Origin: Streptomyces xylophagus
GTDB taxonomy: Bacteria; Actinomycetota; Actinomycetes; Streptomycetales; Streptomycetaceae
NCBI RefSeq assembly: GCF_000716435.1
Contig: NZ_JNWO01000015.1
Location: forward strand, 372,001 to 436,000
Reading direction: 5' to 3'
DNA: 64,000 nt
Shown here: positions 45,596 through 52,993 of the stretch, piece by piece
Layout of the letters: each line of letters starts with the position of its first letter
Position numbering within the stretch: the stretch's first letter is position 1
Made by a program: the position numbers and the translations under genes
The notes under the pieces: model-generated
Database searches by the model: none
The model's input: only the letters and a program-made list of their open reading frames with translations
Told to the model about the DNA's origin: nothing

Positions 45596-46903
45596 TCAAC
45601 GGCGCAGCAACACCCGCCTCGTGGCGCGGGCGAGCCGGACCGCGGGTCGCGTCGACCGGGGGATCGGCCCGGAACGCTCCAGCCACCACTCCCGCAACTC
45701 CCGCCGCACCTCGGCGTCCTCGGGCCCGCCCGCGAGCAGCAACTGCCCGGCGAAGTCCAGCGCGTCACGCCGGTAGCCGCCGGTCATCGGGTGCGTGTGG
45801 GCGTAGGCGAGGAATGCCGACCGGTACCCGTCCCCGAGAATCTCCGGCAGCTCGGGAGCCACCTTCGCCACGACGTCGGCCCGTTTCACGCCGAGCGCCC
45901 GCGCCTGCACCCCGAGCCGTACGCGGTCGAACCCGTCGGGGACGGGAGTGCCGGCGACCAGGGCGGAGAGCAGGGCGGTCTGCGCGAGGGCGAGGCGCTG
46001 GCGGGCAGGGTCGGAGGCCTGCGGCGCGGCGGCCGGGGCCGTGACGCGTGCCGGCTGCTCACCGCCCGTGGCTCGCACCCGCCCCTTCACCAGCGCCCCG
46101 CGGATCGCCCTCAACTCCCGCTCCAGCTCGGCCGGTTCGGGGAAGTTGTCGTCGCGCTCCAGCAGTACACCGGGCGGGGAGACGCGGGACGCCAGGTCGG
46201 TCAGGATGGCGAGGACCGGGGCCGGGACGGGGTGGGCGTGGGTGTCGTGCCAGACGCCGTCGCGTTCGACGCCGCCCGCGACATGGACGTACGCGATGGC
46301 CTCGACGGGGAGTTCGGCGAGGGCCTTGGCCGGGTCCTCGCCGCGGTTGACGTGGTTGGTGTGCAGGTTGGCGACGTCGATGAGGAGGCGTACGCCGGTG
46401 CGGTCGGCCAGTTCGTACAGGAACTGGCCCTCGGTCATCTCCTCGCCCGGCCAGGCCAGCAGCGCCGCGATGTTCTCGACGGCGAGGGGTACGGGCAGCG
46501 CGTCTTGGGCGATGCGGATGTTCTCGCAGAGCACGTCGAGGGCGTCCCGGGTGCGCGGTACGGGCAGCAGGTGGCCGGCTTCGAGGAGCGGGGAGGCGGT
46601 CAGCGGGCCGCCCGCGCGGACGAACGCGATGTGCTCGGTGACCAGGGGCGAGCCCAGCGCCTCGGCCCGTTCGGCGAGTGCCGTGAGCCTGCCCTCGTCC
46701 GGGCGGTCCGCGCCGCCGAGGCCGAGGGAGACGCCGTGCGGGATCACGGTCACGCCGCGCTCGCGCAGCCGTAGCAGCGAGTCGGGGAGGTGGCCGGGGC
46801 AGACGTTCTCGGCCACGGCCTCGACCCAGTCGATGCCCGGCATGCGTTCCACGGCGTCCGCGATCTCCGGCCGCCATCCGATGCCCGTCCCCAGTCGCTC
46901 CAT
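45596..46903 (-). CDS. DUF692 (MNIO-type iron oxidase) with C-terminal extension
   Basis: A 435-residue protein of the DUF692 TIM-barrel family, now called multinuclear nonheme iron-dependent oxidases (MbnB, TglH), which oxidatively modify peptide residues, often cysteines. Putative metal ligands are visible: His56 ([11 protein letters not shown]), Glu90-His91 (VTEHIAF), Glu143-Asn144, Asp176/Asn179/His181 ([13 protein letters not shown]), His207 (YVHVAGG), His222/His224 (DTHAHPVP) and Glu249 (LLERDDNFP). Residues about 275-435 form a helical extension ([55 protein letters not shown]) similar in style to the separate partner proteins of MNIO enzymes. ATG 46,903 has GGAGGAC upstream. No precursor peptide gene is obvious nearby. 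Confidence 0.88.
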   Translation of the reverse strand: MERLGTGIGWRPEIADAVERMPGIDWVEAVAENVCPGHLPDSLLRLRERGVTVIPHGVSLGLGGADRPDEGRLTALAERAEALGSPLVTEHIAFVRAGGPLTASPLLEAGHLLPVPRTRDALDVLCENIRIAQDALPVPLAVENIAALLAWPGEEMTEGQFLYELADRTGVRLLIDVANLHTNHVNRGEDPAKALAELPVEAIAYVHVAGGVERDGVWHDTHAHPVPAPVLAILTDLASRVSPPGVLLERDDNFPEPAELERELRAIRGALVKGRVRATGGEQPARVTAPAAAPQASDPARQRLALAQTALLSALVAGTPVPDGFDRVRLGVQARALGVKRADVVAKVAPELPEILGDGYRSAFLAYAHTHPMTGGYRRDALDFAGQLLLAGGPEDAEVRRELREWWLERSGPIPRSTRPAVRLARATRRVLLRR

Positions 46904-46983
46904 CGTCCGTCCCCGTCCTCCAGTGAATCCATCAACTCCACAAGGCCGCTGTTCCGGCGTGACGGGGGTATCGCCCCCGCGCC

Positions 46984-47008
46984 GTGCCCCGAACCGCGTC
47001 CGGGGCAC
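46984..47008 (-). terminator. hairpin terminator after DUF4142 paralogue 2
   Basis: An 8-bp stem GTGCCCCG / CGGGGCAC with a 9-base loop, 43 bases past the stop of the DUF4142 gene at 47,051 and before the DUF692 gene, so those two are probably separate transcripts. Confidence 0.65.
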
Positions 47009-47050
47009 CTTCAGAGCAATATTTGAGGTTCGGGGGCGGGGCCCGGTCGG

Positions 47051-47839
47051 CTACCCCAGCACGCCATTCGAGTCGACCGGATCCGGTCGGCCGGTGTTGA
47101 CCGTGCCGGGCGCCGCCGGGGACGGCCGCGAGGTGGCGCCGATGTTTCCGCTCGCCTCGGCGGCCGGTGCCGAGGGCGCCACCTGGCCGGGCACCGGAGC
47201 GGCGGGACCGGTCGGGCTGGCGGTCGAGGCGTTCGCGATCCCGTTGGCGATGGCGTCGAAGTCGACCCGGCCGGTCTTCTCCAGCACCGTGATGTGGTCG
47301 AGCACGGTCTGGTTGGCGTCCGAGGCCAGCTGCCGTACGAGCGTGTTGCGGGTGGTGTTCCGTACGGCGCCGATGGCCGGGAAGATCTTGCCGTGCGCGG
47401 CTCGCAGCAGGTTGGCGAACTTGTACTCGTACTCCGCGCCGGTCGCCGCGCTCATCTCCCGCAGCCAGCCCTGCTGTTGCTCGTTCGGCACGTTCGGCAG
47501 CGCGACGTTGAGCTGGGCCGCGATGATCCGCACCCGCTTGTCCAGGTCGGTGTGGCCGACGATGAGGTGGTCGCCGGCCTCCTTGATCGCCTGGCTGGGT
47601 GCCCGCTCGATCGCCTGCTGGCCCGCCGGCAGCTCCCACAGCCCGGCCAGCCGCACCCGCACGATCAGATCCCGGTCGGCGGCCGTCAGCGGCCCCCACT
47701 GGGTGTTGACGGTGCCCGCCGCCACGTTCGCCTGACCGGTGCCCGCGCGGTCGCCGTACGACCACACGGGAAAGGCGAGCGCGCCGGTGGTGGCGACGAT
47801 GGCGGCGATGAGCACAGCCGTACCGTTGATACGACGCAA
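47051..47839 (-). CDS. DUF4142 protein, paralogue 2
   Basis: A 262-residue paralogue of the gene at 44,705. Both share the phrases LAGLWELPAGQQA, FANLLRAAHGKIF (or ILRLAHGKVF), TTRNTLVRQLASDANQTVLDHITVLEKTGRVDF and the Pro/Ala-rich tail. A hydrophobic N-terminal segment (GTAVLIAAIVATTGALAFPVWSYG) suggests export or anchoring. The TTG at 47,839 is chosen: GGGAGG lies 5 bases before it, and the next upstream in-frame starts lack a ribosome site. It contains no cysteine. The role is unknown. Confidence 0.82.
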   Translation of the reverse strand: MRRINGTAVLIAAIVATTGALAFPVWSYGDRAGTGQANVAAGTVNTQWGPLTAADRDLIVRVRLAGLWELPAGQQAIERAPSQAIKEAGDHLIVGHTDLDKRVRIIAAQLNVALPNVPNEQQQGWLREMSAATGAEYEYKFANLLRAAHGKIFPAIGAVRNTTRNTLVRQLASDANQTVLDHITVLEKTGRVDFDAIANGIANASTASPTGPAAPVPGQVAPSAPAAEASGNIGATSRPSPAAPGTVNTGRPDPVDSNGVLG

Positions 47840-47972
47840 GGGAGCCTCCCGGGGAAACCAACTGGTCGTTGGAGAAGTTGACGCTTGGCCAGTGCCAGGA
47901 GGTACGCGCGGGCAGGTCGCCTTGTTCAAAGGGAGGGCAGCTTTGCTCAAAGGGCAGGCAAAGGAGGCGAGT

Positions 47973-48584
47973 TCAGTGGCTCTTCGTGGGCCAGTGCTCC
48001 GGCGTCCGGCCGAGCAGCCGTAGCGTCTCGTCGAGCGGGTCGGCTCCCGGCGGTATGTCGAGCGGCGGGGCGAAGGCGAATCCCGGTCCGCGGCCGGCCG
48101 GGTCGGTGGGCACCAACTGGGCCACCACCAGAGCGATGTCCAGGACGTCCTTCGGTAGGTCGAGCTTCACGCCGAGTGTGGCGCCGACGTCCCAGGCGTG
48201 GACGACGTAGTCGATGAAGTGGAAGCCGATCGCCGTCCGGCCCGGGAAGCTCGCGCCCAGCTCCGGCAGGGCGAACTCCCGCTCGGTGGCGCCGGGTTCG
48301 GCGAACGCGGCGAGGACGGCCGTGGCCGCCGCGCGGTGCGTCCGGGCCGGGTCGCTCAAGTCCTCCGGCTCCTGCCAGTACGCCCTGTCCTGACCCGCGC
48401 CGCGTGCGGCGGCCGCGAACCCGTGGTGCTGCGCGGCCATGTGCGCGACGAGCCGCCGCAGGTCCCATCCCGCGCAGGGGGTGTCCCGCTCCCAGTCCTC
48501 GTCCTGCGCCGACTCCACTACACGCAAGGCCTCGTACACGGCGATCCGGTCGAGTTCGACGATGTCCGTTCCGGTGGCTGTCAT
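47973..48584 (-). CDS. TIGR03086-type mycothiol-dependent / DinB-like protein
   Basis: A 203-residue cytoplasmic protein of the maleylpyruvate-isomerase N-terminal / DinB-like group. The helical start has TPCAGWDLRRLVAHMAAQHHGFAAAARG, the C-P-G-W-x-L-x-x-L-x-x-H metal-site pattern (here PCAGWDLRRLVAH), and a second His segment GFHFIDYVVHAWDVGATLG supplies the remaining metal ligands. Relatives use mycothiol as cofactor or carry a zinc/nickel site. The substrate is unknown. It lies alone, 82 bases from the TetR gene on the same strand. Confidence 0.82.
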   Translation of the reverse strand: MTATGTDIVELDRIAVYEALRVVESAQDEDWERDTPCAGWDLRRLVAHMAAQHHGFAAAARGAGQDRAYWQEPEDLSDPARTHRAAATAVLAAFAEPGATEREFALPELGASFPGRTAIGFHFIDYVVHAWDVGATLGVKLDLPKDVLDIALVVAQLVPTDPAGRGPGFAFAPPLDIPPGADPLDETLRLLGRTPEHWPTKSH

Positions 48585-48666
48585 GTGCTTGAGCCTAAAA
48601 GTGTGCGAACGGTCGTGCTACTTGTTTTTCGGCCGAAGTGGTGGGGAGGTGGAAGTGCGGTGCGGA

Positions 48667-49314
48667 TCAGTGGAGTTGAGGGACTTGGGGGACTGTCGAA
48701 GGGTCCGTGGCCGCATCCCGCAGCCGTGCCGCGATGCCGATCCGGGCCCGTCGGTACGCGCTCTCCTCGTCGTGCAGTACGGCGATCGCGTTGGACGTCT
48801 CCATCAACGCGACGAGTTCGAAGGCGAGTTGGGGTATGTCGGTGTCGGTGCGCAGCTCGCCCGCGTCCCGGGCATCGGCGATCGTCCGCTCCACCAGGGC
48901 CGTCCAGTCCCGCTGCGCGCCGACCATCGCGTCGTGCACCGGCCCGGACCGGGCGTCGAACTCGGCGATGACCCCGTAGAAGAAACAGCCGCCCGGGAAG
49001 ACCCGCCCCCGCGAGTACTCCAGCCACAGATCGCACAGCCGCCACAACCGGCCCACCCCGGCCGGGACTTCGGCGGCCGGCCTGATCACCCGCTCGGTGT
49101 AGATGCGGGCGGCCTCGCGCACGGTGGCCAGTTGCAGCTCCTGCTTGGAGCCGAAGAGCGCGAACACTCCGCTCTTGCTGAGCTGCAGTTCCGTGGCCAG
49201 GCGGCCGACGGAGAGTGCCTCAAGGCCCTCGACGGAGGCGATGTCGACGGTGCGGCGCAGGATCAGCCGGCGGGTGCGGTTGCCCCGCTCGACCCGGCCG
49301 TCGAGTCGTGTCAT
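48667..49314 (-). CDS. TetR-family transcriptional regulator
   Basis: A 215-residue repressor-type regulator. The N-terminal helix-turn-helix reads IASVEGLEALSVGRLATELQLSKSGVFALFGSKQELQLATV; the C-terminal ligand domain has FPGGCFFYGVIAEFDARSGPVHDAM, typical of one TetR subgroup. ATG 49,314 has GAGGAAC upstream at good distance. It is divergent from the hypothetical gene at 49,392 with 77 bases between, and the ABC/oxygenase operon begins 150 bases after that gene. It is thus a candidate regulator of that operon, but no operator palindrome is obvious. Confidence 0.85.
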   Translation of the reverse strand: MTRLDGRVERGNRTRRLILRRTVDIASVEGLEALSVGRLATELQLSKSGVFALFGSKQELQLATVREAARIYTERVIRPAAEVPAGVGRLWRLCDLWLEYSRGRVFPGGCFFYGVIAEFDARSGPVHDAMVGAQRDWTALVERTIADARDAGELRTDTDIPQLAFELVALMETSNAIAVLHDEESAYRRARIGIAARLRDAATDPSTVPQVPQLH

Positions 49315-49391
49315 CGGTGGTTCCTCGTCGCTGCGCTGGATCTCATGGTGGTCCAGCCTAAGCAACATGGGGGAAACGGGCCTTTCCTAGG

Positions 49392-49847
49392 ATGCGGCGG
49401 GTGCACCTGACCGTCCTGGACGCCCCCACCGAGTGGAGCCGCTTCGCCGAGGGTTCCATCGAGCGCCGCATGCTGCTCGCGCTCGGCGACCGACTCGGCA
49501 CGCCGCTGCGCCCGAAGCCGCTCATGCTGCCCGACGGCAGCCGTGTCGAGGTCGAGGGGATCGACGCGGAGTGCCGGGTGCTCGTCCAGCTGGTCGGCAA
49601 CCAGGGTGCGTACAAGCCCGCCTACCGGAACAAGGTCATGGCGGACATGTTCAAACTGCTCTGGCTGCGGGAGTCCGTGCCGACCGCCGAGCGCGCGGTA
49701 CTGCTGGTCACCGAGCTGATCGTGCAGGCCCTCGGCGGCTGGGTGGCGCGCGCCGCGGCCGACCTCGGGATCGAGATCCACGTGTTCGACGGCACTGCGG
49801 TCGCTCCGCTGCCCCCTCCGTCGCGGCCAGACGTAAAACGCGCGTAA
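49392..49847 (+). CDS. hypothetical protein, 151 residues
   Basis: A cytoplasmic protein without recognised domain: MRRVHLTVLDAPTEWSRFAEGSIERRMLLALGDRLGTPLRPKPLMLPDGSRVEVEGIDAECRVLVQL, a long helix-rich part (KVMADMFKLLWLRESVPTAERAVLLVTELIVQALGGWVARAAADLGIEI) and a Pro-rich tail. It may start at ATG 49,392 or GTG 49,401; neither has a strong ribosome site. It is divergent from the TetR gene. The following importer gene begins about 150 bases later, so a link to it is uncertain. Codon use is normal. Confidence 0.6.
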   Translation: MRRVHLTVLDAPTEWSRFAEGSIERRMLLALGDRLGTPLRPKPLMLPDGSRVEVEGIDAECRVLVQLVGNQGAYKPAYRNKVMADMFKLLWLRESVPTAERAVLLVTELIVQALGGWVARAAADLGIEIHVFDGTAVAPLPPPSRPDVKRA

Positions 49848-49997
49848 CAGACAACTGCGGTGTCCCGAAACACAATCTTCCTACGGTCGGGGGCACCTAA
49901 GCGGATTTCCGCGTGGCAGTCAGTCGCACTCGCTACGCACGCTCTCCGACTTCCAGGATCGGGCACTTGTGCCCGCGACATGGATGGGAGCGTGAAG

Positions 49998-50825
49998 GTG
50001 ACTGGTACGCCAGCACTCGAACTGCGGTCGGTACGACGGGTCTACGGGTTCGGATCGGCCGCGACCACGGCCCTCGACGACGTCCACCTGACGGTGCCGT
50101 CGGGCCGTTTCGTCAGTCTCATCGGCCCCAGCGGCTGCGGGAAGTCGACGCTGCTGCGTCTTGTCGCGGGGCTCGAACAGCCTGACCTCGGTGAGGTCTT
50201 GGTGCACGGGGTGACACCGGCGGACGCCTGCGCGGCCAAGATGATCGGGCTCGTGCCGCAGAGCCCCGCGCTGCTGCCCTGGCTGTCCGTCCTACGGAAC
50301 GTCACGCTGCCGCAGAAGATCAACCGGGGGGCGGGGAAGCGTCGTGAACGCATCGCCGACTTCGCCGAGCGGCAGGCCGCGGCCGTCCCCGACATGAAGG
50401 AACTTCTCGTCAAGGCCGGTCTCGGCGACGCCCTGCACAAGCTGCCGGCCCAGTTGTCCGGCGGCATGCGCCAACGCGCCGCGATCGTGCGGGCGTTCGG
50501 CCTGCAACCCGACGTGCTGGTCATGGACGAACCCTTCTCGGCGCTCGACGAGTTCACCCGCGAGAGCCTTCAGGACCAACTCCTCGACCTGTGGGAGGAG
50601 TTGCGGACGACGGTCCTGTTCGTCACCCACTCCGTGTCCGAGGCCGTACGGCTCTCCGACACCGTCGTCGTCATGGCGCCGAACCCCGGCCGGATCGTCG
50701 AGAGCATCGACGTCGACCTGCCCCGGCCGCGCGGTGAACGGCTCTTCGGGGAACGGCGGTTCCACGAGTACGAGGACCTGGTGAGAGAGCGGCTGCGGCG
50801 CGCCTGGCACAGCGAAGCCGCGTGA
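49998..50825 (+). CDS. ABC importer ATPase (SsuB/TauB/ThiZ type)
   Basis: A 275-residue nucleotide-binding protein with Walker A GPSGCGKST, a Q-loop at VPQSPALLPW, signature LSGGMRQR, Walker B VLVMDEPFSALDE and switch His in VTHSVSEAVRL. The LLPWLSVLRNVTLP phrase after the Q-loop is typical of the nitrate/sulfonate/taurine/thiamine-precursor importers. The GTG at 49,998 is preferred (GGGAG 8 bases upstream); GTG 49,992 and ATG 49,980 are in frame. Its stop overlaps the permease start (GTGA). It powers the import system with the permease and binding protein that follow. Confidence 0.88.
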   Translation: MTGTPALELRSVRRVYGFGSAATTALDDVHLTVPSGRFVSLIGPSGCGKSTLLRLVAGLEQPDLGEVLVHGVTPADACAAKMIGLVPQSPALLPWLSVLRNVTLPQKINRGAGKRRERIADFAERQAAAVPDMKELLVKAGLGDALHKLPAQLSGGMRQRAAIVRAFGLQPDVLVMDEPFSALDEFTRESLQDQLLDLWEELRTTVLFVTHSVSEAVRLSDTVVVMAPNPGRIVESIDVDLPRPRGERLFGERRFHEYEDLVRERLRRAWHSEAA

Positions 50826-51703
50826 GTGGGGGCGTGAGGGACATGACCGTAGCCGACGAACGCGCTGCTGCTCCGGCGGCCGAGACGATGCAACCGCCTG
50901 CCGAACCGTCCCGCTTCAGCCTGAAGCACCCCAGGTCCCGGATCGCGTGGGTCCGGCCGGCCGTATGGTCGCCCCTTGTCGTGATGCTGGCGCTTCTCGC
51001 CGGGCTCTGGCACTGGGGGGCCGAACAACTTCCCTATCTGCTACCGCCGTTGTCCGACGTCGGCAGTTCGCTCTCCGGTAATTTCGGCTACTACGTTCAC
51101 AACGCCCTTGTCACTCTTGGTGAGGCCACGGCTGGGCTGGGGATGGGGTTCGTCGGGGCGTTCGTCCTCGCGGTGCTGACCAGTGAACTTCCGTTGGTTC
51201 GGCGGGCGGTGATGCCGATCGCGGTTGTCCTCAATGTCACCCCGTTGGTTGCTATTGCGCCGGCCCTTGTTGTGGCCTTCGGGTTCGGGCCCATGCCCAA
51301 GCTGATCATCACTGGGCTGATCTGTTTCTTTCCGATTCTCATCAATACGGCCACGGGGTTGCGGTCGGTGCCGCAGCAGGTGTTGCAGGTGTACCGGACG
51401 ATGGATGCGAGCCGGGTCGAGTTGTTGTGGCATGTGCGTGTTCCCAATGCCCTGCCGTATCTCTTTGCTGCGCTGCGCATCGTCTTTCCGCTGTCGATCA
51501 TCGGGGCGGTGGTTGCAGAGATGTCGGCGTCCGGGTCTACGGGGGGACTGGGGACCGCGATCAGTGTGGCCTCCTCGATGAATCAACTTCCCGTTGTGTA
51601 CGCCTCGATATTCGTCCTTGCGGTGATGGGCGTGCTGTTGTTGCTCGCGGTGACCGTGGTCGAGCGTCGCGTGCTGCATTGGCATGACAGCACGCACGAC
51701 TGA
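50822..51703 (+). CDS. ABC importer permease (SsuC/TauC/ThiX type)
   Basis: A 293-residue BPD_transp_1 permease with about six helices; a polar N-terminal region of about 45 residues comes first. The EAA-like loop reads YRTMDASRVELLWHVRVPNALPYLFAALRIVFPLSIIGAVVAEM, characteristic of the nitrate/taurine/sulfonate permeases. The start overlaps the ATPase stop; ATG 50,843 is an alternative. From about 51,230 the codon use shifts to many T-ending codons (GTT, CTT, GGG), unlike neighbouring genes. A repeat with hairpin separates it from the binding-protein gene. Confidence 0.87.
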   Translation: MSGGVRDMTVADERAAAPAAETMQPPAEPSRFSLKHPRSRIAWVRPAVWSPLVVMLALLAGLWHWGAEQLPYLLPPLSDVGSSLSGNFGYYVHNALVTLGEATAGLGMGFVGAFVLAVLTSELPLVRRAVMPIAVVLNVTPLVAIAPALVVAFGFGPMPKLIITGLICFFPILINTATGLRSVPQQVLQVYRTMDASRVELLWHVRVPNALPYLFAALRIVFPLSIIGAVVAEMSASGSTGGLGTAISVASSMNQLPVVYASIFVLAVMGVLLLLAVTVVERRVLHWHDSTHD

Positions 51704-51722
51704 CTGACAGCAGAGTGGTGAA

Positions 51723-51775
51723 CTGCGGGCCGGTGGGGGCTGGTCGCGCAGTTCCCCGCGCCCCTATAGGGGCGC
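51723..51775 (-). repeat. dispersed intergenic repeat, copy C, with 18-bp palindrome, inside the importer operon
   Basis: The 43-bp repeat (51,723-51,765, opposite orientation) runs into a perfect 18-bp palindrome GCGCCCCTATAGGGGCGC (51,758-51,775). It is nearly identical to copy B at hemQ. It lies in the 128-base gap between the permease and binding-protein genes. Confidence 0.75.
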
Positions 51776-51831
51776 GGCACGTACCGGATACACACCAACT
51801 CGCCGGCGACATCGCCAGTTTGGAGTCACCC

Positions 51832-52941
51832 ATGCCTCACTCTCGCCTCACCAGATCCGCCCTCGTCGCCGCCGTGTTGGTGCTCGGAGTCGCCGGATGT
51901 GGGTCCGGGGCGGACGACAGCACGTCCGCCGGTTCGGCCGGGTCCGCGATATCCGCGAAGCGTTGTGCCGAGAACAAGGCCGCCGGGAAGATCACGTATC
52001 TCTCCGGGTACCAGTTCCAGTCCTCCGTCTCGATCCTTGAATACATCGCCGCTGCCAAGTTGGGGTATTTCAAGGACCTTTGCCTCACCGTCGATCTCAA
52101 GCCCGGTTCCGGTGACACCGCGCAGAACACCAAGCTGCTCGCCGGTGGGCAGGCGACCGTGTCCGCGATATCCGAGCAGGACCTCATCCAGGCGCAGGCC
52201 AACGGGATCGACATCAAGGGCATTTCCTCGTACTCGAACGCCGGGCTCGACATCCTGATGACCAACAAGGACATCACCGACCTGACCCAGCTCGACGGCA
52301 AGGTCGTGGGCCACAAGGGCTACGTTCCCGCCGCCGTCGAGGCGATGCTGGTCAAGGCCGGCGTCAAGTGGGACTCGCTCAAGCTGGTCAAGGAGGGCTA
52401 CGACCCCTCCGTACTGCCGCGCAAGCAGGGCGGCCTCGAAGCGCTCACCGGGTTCATCTCGAACGAGCCCAACCAGCTCAAGGCGGCAGGCAAGGACGTC
52501 ACCGTGTGGAAGCCGGTCGACTACAAGATCCCGAGCTCGATCGGTGCGATGGCGGTCAACCCGGCGTTCGCCAAGGCGCATCCGCACGCTGTCGAGGACA
52601 TCCTGCGGGCTGCCCTGCACGCGTACGAGTACTGCTCCGCCAGCGAGGCGCACATCACCGAATGCGTGGGCTACGCGGGCAAGTTGTCCGGCCCGACCTA
52701 CGACAAGAAGCTCAACGCGACCATCTGGAAGACCGAGACGCAGGTCGTCAAGGACAACCCGACGCCCGGACAGCCGCTGGGTGGTATCGACGTCGACAAC
52801 GTCACCCAACTCGTCGCCATGCTGCACCAGTTCAAGATCGTGCCGAGCACCGTGACCGCCGCCAAGGCCGAGAGTTGGTTCGACACCTCGTTCGTCAAGG
52901 ACATCTACAGCGGCGACAAGCTCGTCTGGCCCGCGCCGTAG
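51832..52941 (+). CDS. ABC importer substrate-binding lipoprotein (SsuA/THI5-NMT1 type)
   Basis: A 369-residue extracellular binding lipoprotein. The signal peptide ends in the lipobox VAGC (VLVLGVAGCGSGADD). The mature part follows the NMT1/THI5-SsuA pattern: YIAAAKLGYFKDLCLTVDLKPGSGDTAQNTKLLAGGQATVSAISEQDLIQAQANGIDIKGISSYSNAGLDILMTN. This group includes binding proteins for sulfonates, taurine and the thiamine pyrimidine precursor. ATG 51,832 has GGAG 7 bases upstream. It belongs with the ATPase and permease just upstream and the oxygenase operon just downstream. Confidence 0.88.
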   Translation: MPHSRLTRSALVAAVLVLGVAGCGSGADDSTSAGSAGSAISAKRCAENKAAGKITYLSGYQFQSSVSILEYIAAAKLGYFKDLCLTVDLKPGSGDTAQNTKLLAGGQATVSAISEQDLIQAQANGIDIKGISSYSNAGLDILMTNKDITDLTQLDGKVVGHKGYVPAAVEAMLVKAGVKWDSLKLVKEGYDPSVLPRKQGGLEALTGFISNEPNQLKAAGKDVTVWKPVDYKIPSSIGAMAVNPAFAKAHPHAVEDILRAALHAYEYCSASEAHITECVGYAGKLSGPTYDKKLNATIWKTETQVVKDNPTPGQPLGGIDVDNVTQLVAMLHQFKIVPSTVTAAKAESWFDTSFVKDIYSGDKLVWPAP

Positions 52942-52993
52942 CGATCGTAGAGCCGCGAAAAGCCCCTGAAAGAGCCGCAGAAAGGTCCGTGAC

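Noticed and set aside
49845..49875. Possible GlnR nitrogen-control box (GTAAC ... GAAAC) before the importer operon
   Set aside because: The spacing of the two half-sites is 23 bases and the intervening b-site does not match, so it fails the GlnR pattern.
49848..49997. Possible thiamine (THI-box) riboswitch before the ABC importer
   Set aside because: The conserved CUGAGA and related thi-box elements are absent, so the ThiXYZ idea has no riboswitch support.
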